From: Amblyomma americanum
Taxonomy: Eukaryota; Arthropoda; Arachnida; Ixodida; Ixodidae
DNA length: 64,000 bases
Assembly: GCF_052857255.1 (NCBI RefSeq)
Contig: NC_135505.1
Coordinates: forward strand, 45,958,520-46,022,519
Direction of reading: 5' to 3'
Shown: one piece after another, positions 1 to 10,549 of the stretch
How the letters are laid out: every line of letters begins with the position of its first letter
How positions within the stretch are numbered: position 1 is the first letter of the stretch
Position numbers and translations under genes: made by a program
The notes under the pieces: generated by a model
Databases searched by the model: none
The model's input: the letters and a program-made list of their open reading frames with translations, nothing else
What the model was told of the DNA's origin: nothing

Positions 1-1012
1 CAGCTATGTCATGAAATATAAGGAATCGTAATAATAACAAGAAAAGAACATGGATACAGGAAACACGATGGCAGTTTAACAGTGCCAACAATAAAAAAAG
101 CAGTTGTGACTAAGTTTTTTGCTTTGTATTTCTTAAAGACTAGAAATGTCGGAAGTGCATAAACACATACCGATCATCCTGGCGTTGATCTCGACCGGCT
201 GGCGGATTTTGAATGATCGAACCAAACCAATTATAAATACCAAGCTGAAGATTGCTGGTGAAAGTGGCATCATGTTGCACTGGCTTAAACTAATGGACAG
301 TTTTAAGGCAGCCAGGAAAATCGAGATCCAGGGCACCTTGCATCAAGGGCTTTTGAAAATAGACAACTAGGCGAGGCTAGCCGTGCGCTAGAGCGCAAAA
401 CAATGCACGAAGATGCGACATTAAAGTCATGGTTTATCAAGAAGAATAGCATTATGGTGGGCAGGTTCGCACATAGGGCAATAACTGCAAGGTCTAAACG
501 CGGTACACGTAAGGCTGTAACAAGAGCTCTGGCTTACAACTAAATTTATTTATTTATTCACAACATGAAACAGCACTAACAGGAAACCCAAGTGAAAGGT
601 GATGCACTAACGCGTTTAACGCAGTCCATGAGCGCATTCTTTATCAGTCAAATCAATTGACGATGTCGTGGAGCTTCATGCCCTCCTATCAGTCATGGCC
701 AGTGCCCCCGAAAGTTTTTCGCAGTTGCCTTCCGCTACTCATGTTTACCGCACTGCCAGTGCGCGTAGCGGACTGACGTGGCTCGTCCGCGAGCTTTCAA
801 GCGGCCCAGCGCGAGAGTGTGCCGCTGCACTGAAAGGCACCCCGACAGGCGTCGTCTTGCAACATTGCCTTGTGCAGTGCTTGCAGCAGACAGCTGACAA
901 ACCCCATTTTCGCATTATCTGCCTCCGATAAGACATCATAAATTGCTCTGGGATGCCGAAAAAGCTGCTAGAAGATCATGAGCTACGAGTGGACATCCTC
1001 AGATGAACCACT
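1..1012. other. Unresolved sequence with a possible broken ORF
   Basis: No feature is recognised with confidence. On the plus strand an ATG frame is open at 146-370 (74 codons). Shifting frame near 353 gives a second open stretch to about 541, rich in Arg, Lys and Ala, followed by an AT-rich run of TTTA units at about 543-556. Together they could be one frameshifted coding fragment of about 130 codons that ends near an A/T tail, like the end of a retroelement, but no motif is visible. The GC-rich stretch 668-930 is open in both orientations and I cannot assign it. Confidence 0.2.
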
Positions 1013-1020
1013 TGTCGTAT

Positions 1021-1250
1021 TTTGGTGTCTTGGGGTTCAACGCCCCAAAGCGACTCAGGCTGTGAGGGACGCCGTATTGGAGAGCTCCGGAAATTTCGAC
1101 CACCTGGGGTTCTTTAACGCGCGCTGACATCGCACAGTACACGGGCATCTAGCATTTCTACCCCATCGAAATTCGACCGCTGCAGCACAGGATCGAACCC
1201 GCATCTTTCGGGCCAGCAGCAGAGCGCCATAACCACCGAGCCATCGCGGC
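1021..1250 (-). mobile_element. tRNA-derived SINE (Ruka-like), copy 1
   Basis: This is a roughly 230 bp SINE read on the minus strand. The tRNA-like head lies at 1190-1250 and contains A-box-like and B-box-like (GGTTCGATCC-type) RNA polymerase III promoter sequences. The body carries the phrase complementary to AAATTTCGACCACC that recurs in the other copies here. It is flanked by an imperfect duplication: GTCGTATTTTG-like at 1014 and GTCGTAATTTG-like at 1251, consistent with LINE-mediated insertion. The same sequence recurs at 19376, 30485, 41668, 51427 and 63968. The family resembles Ruka of ixodid ticks (from memory). Confidence 0.85.
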
Positions 1251-1254
1251 GTCG

Positions 1255-1689
1255 TAATTTGTTCCGTGCAATGTAGCCGTAGTGTATATCCTAACGCTTT
1301 CAGACCGTGCTTGGTATGTTAGAGACATTTTACGGTGTGTAAATACAACAACTGGGCAACGTCTGCATCGCTGAAATGCGTTTCCGAAATCAAACTAAAG
1401 AATCATGGGAAAATGATCTGCTAGCTATTTCTGGTTACGATTATCGCTCAGTATTTGCCTGCTGCATTGAAGTCACTGAGTATGTCCGAATCGTTCGATC
1501 GCTAATTTAATTGCGCTGTGACGTCGATCATTGTCCGATATAATCATAAGATTAGCGCGCGCGTATCCTGAACGCAGAAATCGATAATCACGAAAGTTAA
1601 GCGTGTTCTATCGTGGTTTATCTGCCAGCGTACGCGGCCTGTTTCACTTCAGTAGGTTTCACATACGTTTGAACTAATTTAATGCATCG
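1255..1689. other. No feature recognised
   Basis: AT-rich sequence with no long open frame, no tRNA-like motif and no recognised repeat. It lies between the SINE and the end of the minus-strand LINE fragment, so it may include the decayed remainder of that LINE. Confidence 0.3.
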
Positions 1690-2890
1690 ATCAATATATA
1701 TTTGTTTTTTCGCAGCACTGCAAAGCCTTTTTAAGTCGTAGCTTCCTTGCCTTAACCAGTGCCCCGTCGAGCTTCACGCGTGACTTGAACTGAATGATGA
1801 TATGGCTTTTATCAGCCTCTAGCGTAGGCACACGGTGAGAGGCATCTAGGTCAAACTCAGATATGCTTTCATTTATGAGCTAGCCGATTTGTGAGATGAT
1901 GCTGATAACGCTTTCATCTTTGTGCTTTTCTACTCCACGTTACCTCGAGGTTGAAGTTTCTTGAATACTGTTTCGAGTTTACCAGGCGGATTTCAAGATC
2001 GCGATTTTTCTTTTCAAGGCTAAAGCGTGTTTCACATGCAAGCGAAAATGCCAGCGAATCCTGTCGCCGCGACGTAAAAACCTGTTTCGACCCGTCGCGG
2101 CGGCTCGGCCGGCCAGAGCGAAGGGGTTCCAACAGGTTGGAAATTTTCGCAGCGACAGCGCGATAGCTCCGCCCTCTGACCAATGACTGCACGGCCGAAA
2201 AGCCACGTGACGAGAAGAGGATTCGTGCGGGAAAGACAATGTTTGTTTGCTACACGTCCTTCTGTCACGCACGTACGAACTTAAAAAATTATATTATTGG
2301 CATCAAAATAAGAAGGAGTTTATATTTAACAAACAAGAGTTCTTTATTTCTTAACAAAATTTGAGCAGTCTTGGAAAAATAATGCATGAACATTGTCCAT
2401 GTTGATGGTTGCAAACCACCTGAACCAATCGCGAGCTCGTATTCTTCGCCAGCAACACTGGGATTCGCAGCGGCAGTAAACGCTCTGGAGCGACGCGTGT
2501 GAAACGGAACCTTGCGAAAAGCATTGCTGCGCCGCGCCGCTGGTCGCTGAGTTCGCTCAATCGCTTGCATGTGAACCGCCCTTAAGGCACTTAGCATGCA
2601 AGGCCACATTTTAAATTGATAGTTTTTTTTCTTTTCTGCAGCTTCATTTTTTAGTGGAGATTTTAATTCTTCAACAGTGCTGAAGGCAAACTCGTCTTTT
2701 GGTCATGTTTTGTTGCTCCAGTTTTAGCTCCCTGATTTCACTGCGCACATCTCACTCCCGTGCGTCAGGCTTCAACTTAAATTCTTGCTTAAGGTCCTCT
2801 TTTAATTTTCCAAAGTAAGCCTTCACGTCTTTCTTTTGTTTTGACGCGTATTTAGTCAGACTCTGCAGGTCATTTAAATTAAAGAGAAAA
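1690..2890 (-). pseudogene. LINE first ORF (coiled coil + RRM-like), disrupted
   Basis: Read on the minus strand, 2885 to 2585 encodes a Lys/Glu-rich helical segment (it includes NDLQSLTKYASKQKKD and later KNEAAEKKK). It continues after an interruption at 2019-1690 with SLEKKNRDLEIR and then a segment including DASHRVPTLEAD and IIIQFKSRVKLDGAL. A coiled coil followed by an RRM-like fold is the usual plan of the RNA-binding first ORF of many LINEs, and the phrase around SHRVPT fits the RRM part. There are several frameshifts and stops, and a 558 bp element sits inside (2024-2581). No reverse transcriptase follows, so only the 5' half of the LINE is present. Product: nucleic-acid-binding ORF1p, not functional here. 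Confidence 0.6.
2024..2581. mobile_element. MITE-like DNA element with TTAA target site
   Basis: This 558 bp block has inverted ends: TTCACATGCAAGCGA at 2031-2045, and its reverse complement TCGCTTGCATGTGAA at 2561-2575. It is bounded by CTAA (2020-2023) and TTAA (2582-2585), fitting a TTAA target duplication with one mutation. TTAA duplication is typical of piggyBac and Kolobok elements. The ends are GC-rich and the middle AT-rich, and no transposase frame is present, so it would be non-autonomous. Removing the block and one TTAA rejoins the LINE coiled-coil reading, which supports its being an insertion. Superfamily assignment is inference. Confidence 0.6.
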
Positions 2891-3013
2891 AACACCAGAC
2901 ACTAAATTGCATGAACACAGCACATAATTAAAACTCAACAGTTCGGCAGGGAACGCCTGTTAAAAATTGACTGTGGAATATCAGAATATTGCTCGAAAGA
3001 AAGAACACCAACC

Positions 3014-3340
3014 TGCACAAAGTAACAGCGCGTCGATACGCGTGAACTCGCCGCCGCTGCCGCTGCCGAAGTGCGCGATGGTGGGCGTCACTTTTCCGAG
3101 TAGGGTTGCCGGGAATCGCTGCCTGGTGACGCTAGCAGCGGTCGTTGAAACACAGGCGCGATGCACCCTGCCCGTAAAGAGGACACAGCAGGCACAGGAC
3201 TCGGAGTGACTGGTTGTTAGGCAGGTTTCCCCCCAGGCGGGCCTTGAAGTTGGCGCGCGAAACGATGGTTGCTGCACAAAGTAACAGAGTGCTAATATGC
3301 GTGCACTCGCCGCCGCTGCAGCTGCCTAAATGTGACGAAA
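3014..3340 (-). repeat. 65 bp duplicated unit, possible LINE 5' UTR monomers
   Basis: Two diverged direct copies, 3014-3079 and 3273-3338, start with TGCACAAAGTAACAG and both contain ACTCGCCGCCGCTGC. Their spacing is 259 bp. They lie just upstream (minus-strand sense) of the LINE first ORF at 1690-2890. They may be two monomers of a tandemly built LINE 5' UTR/promoter, as in some L1 elements, but this is inference. An unrelated tandem duplication is the alternative. Confidence 0.45.
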
Positions 3341-3572
3341 ATACTGATCTTGGATTTGACGAGACCACTGCCGTATACATAAACGAACACCTTTGCCCAA
3401 TTAACGCTTAAACTGCTTCTCGAAAAGGCTATCAGCAAAAAGAAAGAGCACAAATGGAAGGCTATGTGGACACAAAATGAAAAAAACCCTTGCCCGGAAG
3501 GCCGATGCACCGCCGATCATTCAAATCCGACATGAGGATGAGCTTGACAAAATATGCTGAACGCTTTCGATA

Positions 3573-4340
3573 TTGCAGCTTGCTCCTCAAACATGGAATA
3601 CTTTGAGTTTGTTCTGCCCTATAAATTTAAACTGCAAAACACCTTGCAAACATCAATTCTGCATATCAATGCTCTGTCTGTATCCAACAAGGCGGACGAG
3701 ATATCTCACTTTCTGGATCAATTTTGATTTAAATTTGATTACATACTCATGCCTAAAACATGGTACCGCAGGGACAGTAAAATAGTCGATATTACTGGTT
3801 ATAACCGGTTTCTTGTAGGTCGGACGTGCAGGTGGACGTGGTGGTAGCGTCGCAGTCTATGCTAAGGATTGCCTAACATGCGAAATAATCTCCGATTTGC
3901 GTAACAAGCGATAACTATGAGCTCATCACTTTGAGTCATCATAATGAAGTTGTTTCCGTCTTGTACCGTCCTCCCCAAGGAATTATCAATGCGTTTCTGA
4001 ATAAACTTGATGACTTATTCGAATATTCGACAAGTTTTGTTCAACTGGCAGAGGTGACCTTAATATTAACGTTTTATCAGATAACAATCATGCAAATGAA
4101 CTTAGAGATATGTTTCAAGCTTCTGGCTGCACAAACCTGACCACCTCGCCAACCCGTGTTACATTTTGAAGCTGATCTGCCCTTGACCTTCTAAGTACCA
4201 CGAACACATGCATTGTTACCAAAGCTGGCACTATTACAAGTAACATCAGTGACCACTGTCCTGATTTTATGTCCGATGTCAAAAACACAAACTTAAGCCA
4301 AAAACTCGCAGGATCATTCAGTTTTCACCATGCATATCTC
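3573..4340 (+). pseudogene. APE-type endonuclease of CR1-like LINE
   Basis: Translations in several frames give an endonuclease/exonuclease/phosphatase fold. Visible pieces are INALSVSNKADEISHFLDQF near 3663-3722, then KTWYRRDSKIVDITGYNRF near 3757-3813, and VSVLYRPPQGIINAFLNKLD at 3956-4015. The YRPP segment is a conserved landmark of CR1/Jockey-type LINE nucleases, which nick target DNA to prime reverse transcription. Frameshifts and stops occur at about 3720, 3785-3930 and 4060, so no enzyme is made. Confidence 0.7.
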
Positions 4341-4599
4341 GAACAACTAGCACGAGTCGTTTAAAACAGTATTATTACATGTGACTGGAGCCCTGTGTAT
4401 AAGGAAATTAAAGTTGACGGAGCATACTCCAAATTCATGTAAATATTTACGAGAGTGTATACAGCACATTCTCCATTTAGAACACTAAAACGTTCTAAAA
4501 AAGCGAAGAAACCTTGGGTGACATGCGGGCATCTGAAACAAATCAAACAGATAAACCTCTGTACTTTCAATTTAATCGCACACGGACGGAGGAAAATAT

Positions 4600-5912
4600 T
4601 AAAGAATTTAAAACCTTTAAAAATACCCTAAATACTGCGCTTAGGCAGGCAAAGAAAGATAATTGCGAGCATCTTTTTCCAACATAGGCCAAAAACTACC
4701 AAATATTATTTTGAAAACAATAAATAATGTACTCGGCAGATGTAAGGGTGATCCGTCTCCAGGAACTTTAACAGTTAACGGCGAAGACCTAATTGGGAAA
4801 GCTCTTGCTGACCATTTTAGTCACCACTTTATCAATGTCTCAAATCATAGCTGCTACATCTTAACAACATTGCCTGCAATGAGCATCAGTGCCCCTGAAA
4901 CCTTCTTCCTTCGCCCGACGGACGAAACTGAAGTACACAGATCATTTCTATGCTTAAAAAACAGCAAGGCCCTTGATTCTTACGACAACAAATAAAGATA
5001 ATAAATTATGCGATTGAATTTCTGAGTCCAGTAATGTTTTATATATTTAACCTAGCAATAGTATCGGCTACCTTTCCTGAAAGCATGAAGCGAGGAAGAG
5101 TCGCTGCAACTTTTAAAGGTGGGAACAGAAATGAAGCAACTAATTATCGACCGACTTCTATATTACCTGTTTTCTCTGAAGGACTAGAAAAGATCAATAT
5201 TACGCCCAATAAATTTCGTAGGTAAAACTAGGGCGGCTAGCGATTGCCAGTTTGGATTCAGAAAACGCAAATCTACGGAATCGGCGCTGGTTGCAATAAA
5301 ACAAAATATACTACAGAGCATTGAAACGAAACATATACGCTAGGTCTTTTTGTTGATTTCAACAAAGCTTTTGACTGTCTCGACCATAACATATTTCTTA
5401 AAATAAATCATTTCCTATGGCATCCGTGGAAAATCTCATGCCTTCCTTAACTCTTATCTCAGCAATAGAAGCCAATGTGTCTGTATTAGCAACCAACACT
5501 CATGCTTACTTCTAATACTTTGTGTTGTACCAGAGGGAAGTGTATTAGGCCCGATTCTGTTCAGCTTATACTTAAATGAGATAGTTCATATTGACAAAAG
5601 TGTTCAGTTCATTATATATGCTGTTGACAGTGTCTGCTTACTTCTGGCAATATTCCTAACGACCTTGTGTTACATGTAATGATGTACTTGGAAAATTGTC
5701 TGATTCCAATTAAATCGCATTAAAGTAAACGCCCACAAGACGAAACCTATTATATTTTCAGCCAGAAATAAGAAATTCATTTTAGAAAATTCTCTAATCA
5801 TTCAAGATAAGAATAGTGACCTTGTGGAAACTCACAAAATTCTCAGTGTCTATTTCTTTTGCCATTTGAGTTGGGACACTTATGTCAACTATGTTGCGAA
5901 AAAAATCTCTTC
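4600..5912 (+). pseudogene. Reverse transcriptase of CR1-like LINE (broken)
   Basis: RT motifs are seen in order. A fingers segment containing NYRPTSILPVFSEGLEKI lies at 5140-5195. QFGFRKRKSTESALVAIKQN lies at 5250-5309, DFNKAFDCLDHN near 5355-5391, and VPEGSVLGPILFSLYLNEI at 5527-5583 (normally PQGSVLGP). The catalytic YADD is degenerate (IIYAVDSVC at 5611-5637). The reading ends at about 5912 in a thumb segment (HLSWDTYVNYVAKKI), where the I-clade LINE begins. There are numerous frameshifts. Function in life: target-primed reverse transcription of the LINE RNA. Confidence 0.75.
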
Positions 5913-6879
5913 CGGGACAGCCGGCAACCAACGGAATTTCCATCATTCAAGTTCAGCGGTCAGGAAGATCTACATGCATCAAGCTGACCTTCAAGGGTGA
6001 CTGCATACCATCGTACGTGAAGGTTGGGCACTTTCGTCATCCAGTTCGACCTTTTGTGCTTAAGCCACTTCAATGCAGGAAGTGCATGAGGATCGGCCAC
6101 GTGAGCGGCGTCTGCATCAACTCCATCGTGTGCCCGCGATGCTCCAAGTCACACAGCGGTGATGTTTGCGCGCGACTACCTTGAAGTGCGCCAACTGCCA
6201 CGGCCCTCATGACTCTTCCTCGAAAGACTGCCCCCGTCTAAAGACCGAGCGGGCTGTACTGAAGAAAATGGTGCGAGACCATTCTACGCACAAACAAGCC
6301 GCCGCAAAGGTGCGACGACGTCGTTCGCGCCGCCGAAGGTCGTCAAAGAAAGCAGTCACATTTGACAATAATGCCCCAAACCCAACTGCAGCTTGTCCGC
6401 CTCCACCAAAAACCGTACCAAATCAAGGGAGCCCGGCGCTTGGTGAGGCTGGACCGGCTGCCTCAGATGCAACTTGGCCACCACTGCCAAAGATTTCTAC
6501 GCCTACTGCGTCAGGGATGTTGGCGCACTCAGGGCAGTGTGCAGCGCCTACGACTGATCCAGCCGACAGGCACGATCAAGGCCATGGCCCAGATATGCAA
6601 GTGATTGCAATGCTAACGTCACTAATGAATGCCATGCGTGCTCTGCTTTCCAGCCTACGCACGCCAGCAGCAAATAGCGCACTTCGTGCTGGACGCGCTA
6701 CATCCAGTTCTTGCGGCTCTACAGTAGACGGCATCATGGCTCCTTCGGACCTGTCTTTTCAAAAGAAAGTCAAGCAAGCTTTCATTTTCCAATGGAATGC
6801 TCGTGGGCTCCAGTCCCGGATTTCCGATTTACGGCAATACGTCTACGAGAATCACTTCCTCCATTTTTGTGATTTGTGA
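5913..6879 (+). pseudogene. I-clade LINE ORF1 (zinc-knuckle protein)
   Basis: Three Cys/His knuckles are visible: CRKCMRIGHVSGVC at 6076-6117, CPRCSKSHSGDVC at 6133-6171, and CANCHGPHDSSSKDC at 6188-6232. A frameshift near 6170-6185 separates the second from the third. An Arg/Lys-rich basic patch (about 6307-6350) and a Pro/Ala-rich linker follow. The protein would bind element RNA. The second frame runs without a stop to 6879 and already contains the start of the endonuclease (FIFQWNARGLQSR), so ORF1 and ORF2 look joined or overlapping here. Confidence 0.8.
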
Positions 6880-7480
6880 ACCGAAGACCCCGGCAATTTT
6901 GCGAATATCCGGTTACGAGGAATTTTTATCACCCACGTGCAACAGATCCAGCAAAGTCATCGTCTACATTCGACGTGAACTTACATATGTGCAACATTCA
7001 GTTCCTCCGAACAAAGACAATCAGTACGTTTGCCTGACAGTGAAGAGCCGAGACCTGACGTTTACGCTACTGGCGGTGTACTTGGCGCATCAAGTCGATT
7101 CGACGCCAGAAGGTTGAGAGGTTTGATGGCAGCTACGCCTGCTCCGTGGGTTATTATGGGTGACTTCCATGCTCATCACACCATGTGGGGAGGCGTTAGG
7201 ATGGACGTTAGGTGAAGACAACTTGTGTCCTTCGCCTCTGACCATGACCTCCAGTGCCTGAATGACGGAAGCCTGACCTATATACGAGGGGAGACTTATA
7301 GCAGCTGCTTGGGCTTGACTTTCGTGTTTCAAAGTGCCTTAACAACAGCGTCCGGTGGTTTTCGGATGCAGAAACCCATGGCAGCGACCATATCCCAACC
7401 TATCTGATTATTACCGGCCATTCCACATTTTACCCAGCCACGTGTAGGCGGCGCATTGAATGGACAGTTTTTAAATTACT
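6780..7480 (+). pseudogene. I-clade LINE endonuclease domain (frameshifted)
   Basis: The domain starts with QWNARGLQSRISDLRQYV (from about 6791). After frameshifts it includes VIMGDFHAHHTMWGG near 7152-7196, the GDFNAHH-type landmark of I/R1 LINE nucleases, and a GSDHIP-like segment near 7380-7400 that would carry the catalytic SDH. Stops at 6879 and 7213 and frame changes make it inactive as written. It lies directly upstream of the RT frame. Confidence 0.7.
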
Positions 7481-7773
7481 TATGGAGGCTGCTTGCGCAG
7501 AGGGCTTCACTACCGGTCTTGAACAAAAAATTAAGGAGGCCGTGGAACACGCCACCTGCCCCTTTAACCCTGCCGCTAATTACACCGATTTTGACTTAGA
7601 TTGTAGCGACTGCGATCACAACAGCGCAGGGCAGAGCGCCGATACCGACGCACAAAGTCGCGCTAGACCTAAGAGATGCTAGGCGCATACAGAAGAAGAT
7701 TCAGCGCAGAATTCAGGCACTGCAAACAGAACGATGGACGACATTTTGCTAAACACTTGATCCACGGAAGCCT

Positions 7774-8853
7774 TTGTCACGCGTTTGGAGTGTAATTCGG
7801 GGTCTTCGCACGTACCCTCAACCGCGCTACCCGTTCAAATCCGTAGCGCTCCACCAAAGGCGCAGTGTGGTCGAGGTAGCCGAAGATTCCTGCGCAAGAA
7901 TAACAGGCCTTCCGAATCCAGGCGCAACGCTGCACTGCAACAATGTTCCACCCTCACGGAATTCTCGGATGGATGCACTATTCTCCATGGAAGAAATTGA
8001 TGCTGCGCTGGCTTGTTGTAGAAGGTCATCATCACCAGGGCCCGACGATGTCACGTACTCCGCACTTGCCAAACTTGGCCAAGAAGCTCGACGGGCTCTT
8101 TTGGGCACTTATAACAACTCATGGACTGCTGGCATAGTTCCTCATGATTGGAAGACCAGTCGTCTGGTTCCACTTCTAAAGCCGGGGAAATCACCGCTCG
8201 ACCTTTCATCATACCGTCCAACTGCACTCGTCAGCTGCGTCGGCAGAGTCATGGAAAGAATGCTGCTCACACGCGTGGAATGGTACTTGGAGCGATATCA
8301 GATTTATCCAACCTTCATGTCTGGGTTCCGACGGGGCCGCTCTTCTATCGACAACGTGATTGACCTTGTAACGTCGGTGCACCACAGCAAAAGTTTGAAA
8401 AGATTGACCGGGGCATTGTTTTTGGATATCAAGGACGCGTACCACAACGTAACGCATCAGGCCATTTTGGACGCAATGGAAGCTGCTGAGATCGGAGGCC
8501 GCACGTTCAGCTGGATAAGCAGCTATTTATTAGAGAGGTCGTTTTTTGTCCTGACTGCGGACGGACTAACGTCCTTACACCGAAATTCGCGCGGAGTCCC
8601 TCAGGGTGGAGTGCTTAGCCAAGTTCTCTTCAACCTTGCTCTTATAGGCCTGGTTAACGTATTGCCACAATCTGCTCAGATCTCGGTATATGCAGACGAC
8701 ATCTGTATTTGGGCATCAGGGGTGACCCGTACTCAAGTTCGTGCAAGACTTCAAAAAGAGGCATCGATATTGACATCTTATCTTCGCTTGCAGGGCCTGA
8801 ACATTTCGACCGAAAAGTGTTCACTTGTGGCGTTCACACGCAAAATAATGTAA
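7774..8853 (+). CDS. I-clade LINE reverse transcriptase, open frame
   Basis: A 359-codon open frame covers the polymerase. Motifs in order: SSSPGPDDVTYSALAKLG (about residues 86-103), VPLLKPGKSPLDLSSYRP (about 131-148), FRRGRSSIDNVIDLVTSV (about 184-201), FLDIKDAYHNVTH (motif A, with the first catalytic Asp, about 216-228), RGVPQGGVLSQVLFNLAL (about 271-288), and YADD at 8689-8700 (motif C). The frame has no natural start codon context and is a slice of a longer ORF2: upstream and downstream parts are in other frames. Catalytic residues look intact, unlike in copy 2 at 12432. Confidence 0.8.
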   Translation: MSRVWSVIRGLRTYPQPRYPFKSVALHQRRSVVEVAEDSCARITGLPNPGATLHCNNVPPSRNSRMDALFSMEEIDAALACCRRSSSPGPDDVTYSALAKLGQEARRALLGTYNNSWTAGIVPHDWKTSRLVPLLKPGKSPLDLSSYRPTALVSCVGRVMERMLLTRVEWYLERYQIYPTFMSGFRRGRSSIDNVIDLVTSVHHSKSLKRLTGALFLDIKDAYHNVTHQAILDAMEAAEIGGRTFSWISSYLLERSFFVLTADGLTSLHRNSRGVPQGGVLSQVLFNLALIGLVNVLPQSAQISVYADDICIWASGVTRTQVRARLQKEASILTSYLRLQGLNISTEKCSLVAFTRKIM

Positions 8854-8961
8854 CGTTACACCATTCGCATCAATGGCAAAGCCATTCCATAAGAGAGAAG
8901 CCACAGATTCCTTGGTGTTGTCATCGACAGGAACCTCTCGTAGAGTCCACATATCTACGAC

Positions 8962-9855
8962 ATGAGAAAGAGACTAATTTCGATTGTCCACGTCCTCTCC
9001 TTCCTCAGGGGAAAGTCCTGGGGAACATCAGTGCGCTCGATGCTACAACTGTACCGTTCCCTATTTCTGGGCTACATGCAGTGCAGTCTTCCGATTTTCA
9101 GTTCCATTAGAAAAACAAATATCAAGACTCTTCAAAGTGTGCAAGCGCAAGCTCTCCGTATCTGTCTTGGACTGCCTAAATGTGCATCAACAGCAGCAAC
9201 TGTTCTTGTTGCCCGGGAACATCCTGTTACTACATACATTGCTGCGGACACCATGAGAACACATATTCGGCACCTCACACGGGTTCCCTGTCATCACCTC
9301 GCAACACTCTCAATAATTGGGCCGCCTACTGCATTCGCTAAAGTCATTGAAGCCCATCGCGCATATCTTCCATCGCAGTACACCCCTGCGTCAATACCGT
9401 GCTCACTCTTATGGAGTCTTCATGAACCTCGGGTTAACCTCTTTATTCCTGACATTACAAAGAAAGCTGGTGTATCACTGCCCGCTCTAAAACAACTAAC
9501 ACTGAATCAATTGCATGCTTACCACAGTCACCGCATACATATTTACACAGATGGATCAGTTCACTCGACCAGTTCTGCGGGGTCGGTGGTGATACCGGCC
9601 AGATCCACATTCATGAAAGTGAAGACGACCTATCCAACATCTTCAACTGGTGCGGAACTCGCAGCCTTACGGGCTGCGGCAGAGTTCATCAGTCAAGAAC
9701 CTCCACATGACTGGACGGTTTTCACCGACTCTGAAGCAGCCCTCCAAGCCCTGCAAGCTGCGCTACGCCGCGGGTCGCAGGAACAACTTGTTACTGAGAT
9801 CCGTCTACTGTACCACGGCACCGTTTCCAAAGGTCATGACATCATTTTTCAGTGA
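8962..9855 (+). CDS. I-clade LINE RT thumb/connection and RNase H
   Basis: The first half is the region after the RT (it includes SMLQLYRSLFLGYMQCSLPI). From about 9541 an RNase H domain is clear: YTDGSVHS (first Asp), TGAELAALRAAAEFI (Glu) and FTDSEAALQAL (second Asp). A frame change near 9850 puts the last motif (HHADAAT, near 9882) in another frame. RNase H would remove RNA from the RNA:DNA hybrid. Its presence points to the I clade rather than Jockey or CR1. The 5' end of this frame overlaps in sense with the end of the RT, separated by a frameshift at about 8853. Confidence 0.8.
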   Translation: MRKRLISIVHVLSFLRGKSWGTSVRSMLQLYRSLFLGYMQCSLPIFSSIRKTNIKTLQSVQAQALRICLGLPKCASTAATVLVAREHPVTTYIAADTMRTHIRHLTRVPCHHLATLSIIGPPTAFAKVIEAHRAYLPSQYTPASIPCSLLWSLHEPRVNLFIPDITKKAGVSLPALKQLTLNQLHAYHSHRIHIYTDGSVHSTSSAGSVVIPARSTFMKVKTTYPTSSTGAELAALRAAAEFISQEPPHDWTVFTDSEAALQALQAALRRGSQEQLVTEIRLLYHGTVSKGHDIIFQ

Positions 9856-9958
9856 CTGCCAGGACACTGTGGTATTAACGGTAATCACCACGCCGATGCG
9901 GCTACGCGTTCGGCTCACAACGACGGACTTCCAGTGAGGATCCTGAAGCCCACACGCA

Positions 9959-10400
9959 GTGTGTGGGCTTCGCCCTTTGGCGCTGGAGCTCACACGTTCA
10001 GCGTGGAACACGGGAAAGTTTTGCAACCTCCGCCTCAATGCACTGGACCCTGAACTGCGCCTTCGTCTTCCACGTAATTTAGAACGTCGCGACGCAACAC
10101 TGTTATGCCGTTTATGGATCAGTGTTGCATTTACCAATTACTATGCTTTCCGGATGGGGATAGCCGACAGCCCTGCCTGTGAGAGCTGTGGTTTTGAGGA
10201 GACCATCGCTCATCTTCTCTGTGAGTGCCCTGCATTTGTGAGTGCAAGATATACACTGTGATGTGCCCTGGACCGCCTCGATCCTCGCCCATTAACAGAG
10301 CAAAGATCCTTGGTCCGTGGCCACAGCAGTCGACTGCCCTCAAGGCATACAAGGCACTCTTTGCCTACATGAGAGCGACTGGATTGAGTGACAAATTGTG
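9959..10400 (+). pseudogene. I-clade LINE C-terminal Cys/His motif
   Basis: Open frame 9959-10261 contains CESCGFEETIAHLLCECPAF, the zinc-binding motif often found after RNase H in I- and R1-type LINEs. A premature TGA at 10260-10262 stops it; the same region in copy 2 stays open to 14705 with CESFGCEE, so each copy has lost different residues. The frame then continues, with a frameshift, to a stop near 10400. Confidence 0.7.
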
Positions 10401-10549
10401 ACAGCGTTGTGCATGTGTGTGTGTTATGCTTTTTTTCTCTTCTCTCTTCCTGCTTTTTGTCTCCTAATCCCTCTTCCCCAGTGCAGGGTAGCCAACCGGA
10501 ACACCTTTCTGGTTAACATCCCTGCCTTTCCCTCCTCCTCGTTATCTGT

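Larger units (their letters stand above)
5913..10545 (+). mobile_element. I-clade LINE (5'-truncated), copy 1
   Basis: Domain order is CCHC zinc knuckles, endonuclease, reverse transcriptase, RNase H, then a C-terminal Cys/His motif. This order, with an RNase H, is that of I-clade LINEs. The 5' end abuts the thumb region of a CR1-like RT at about 5912. The 3' end is set by comparison with copy 2 (12432-14852): similarity persists through a pyrimidine-rich 3' UTR with GTGCAGGGTAGCCAAC and stops at about 10545. Frameshifts and stops are scattered, but the RT and RNase H domains are nearly whole. Confidence 0.85.

Noticed and set aside
668..939. Open frames on both strands, GC-rich
   Set aside because: No domain, and both strands are open, as expected by composition.
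3573..5912. Endogenous retrovirus or viral insertion
   Set aside because: The RT and endonuclease motifs are those of non-LTR retrotransposons; no envelope or viral capsid signal anywhere in the window.
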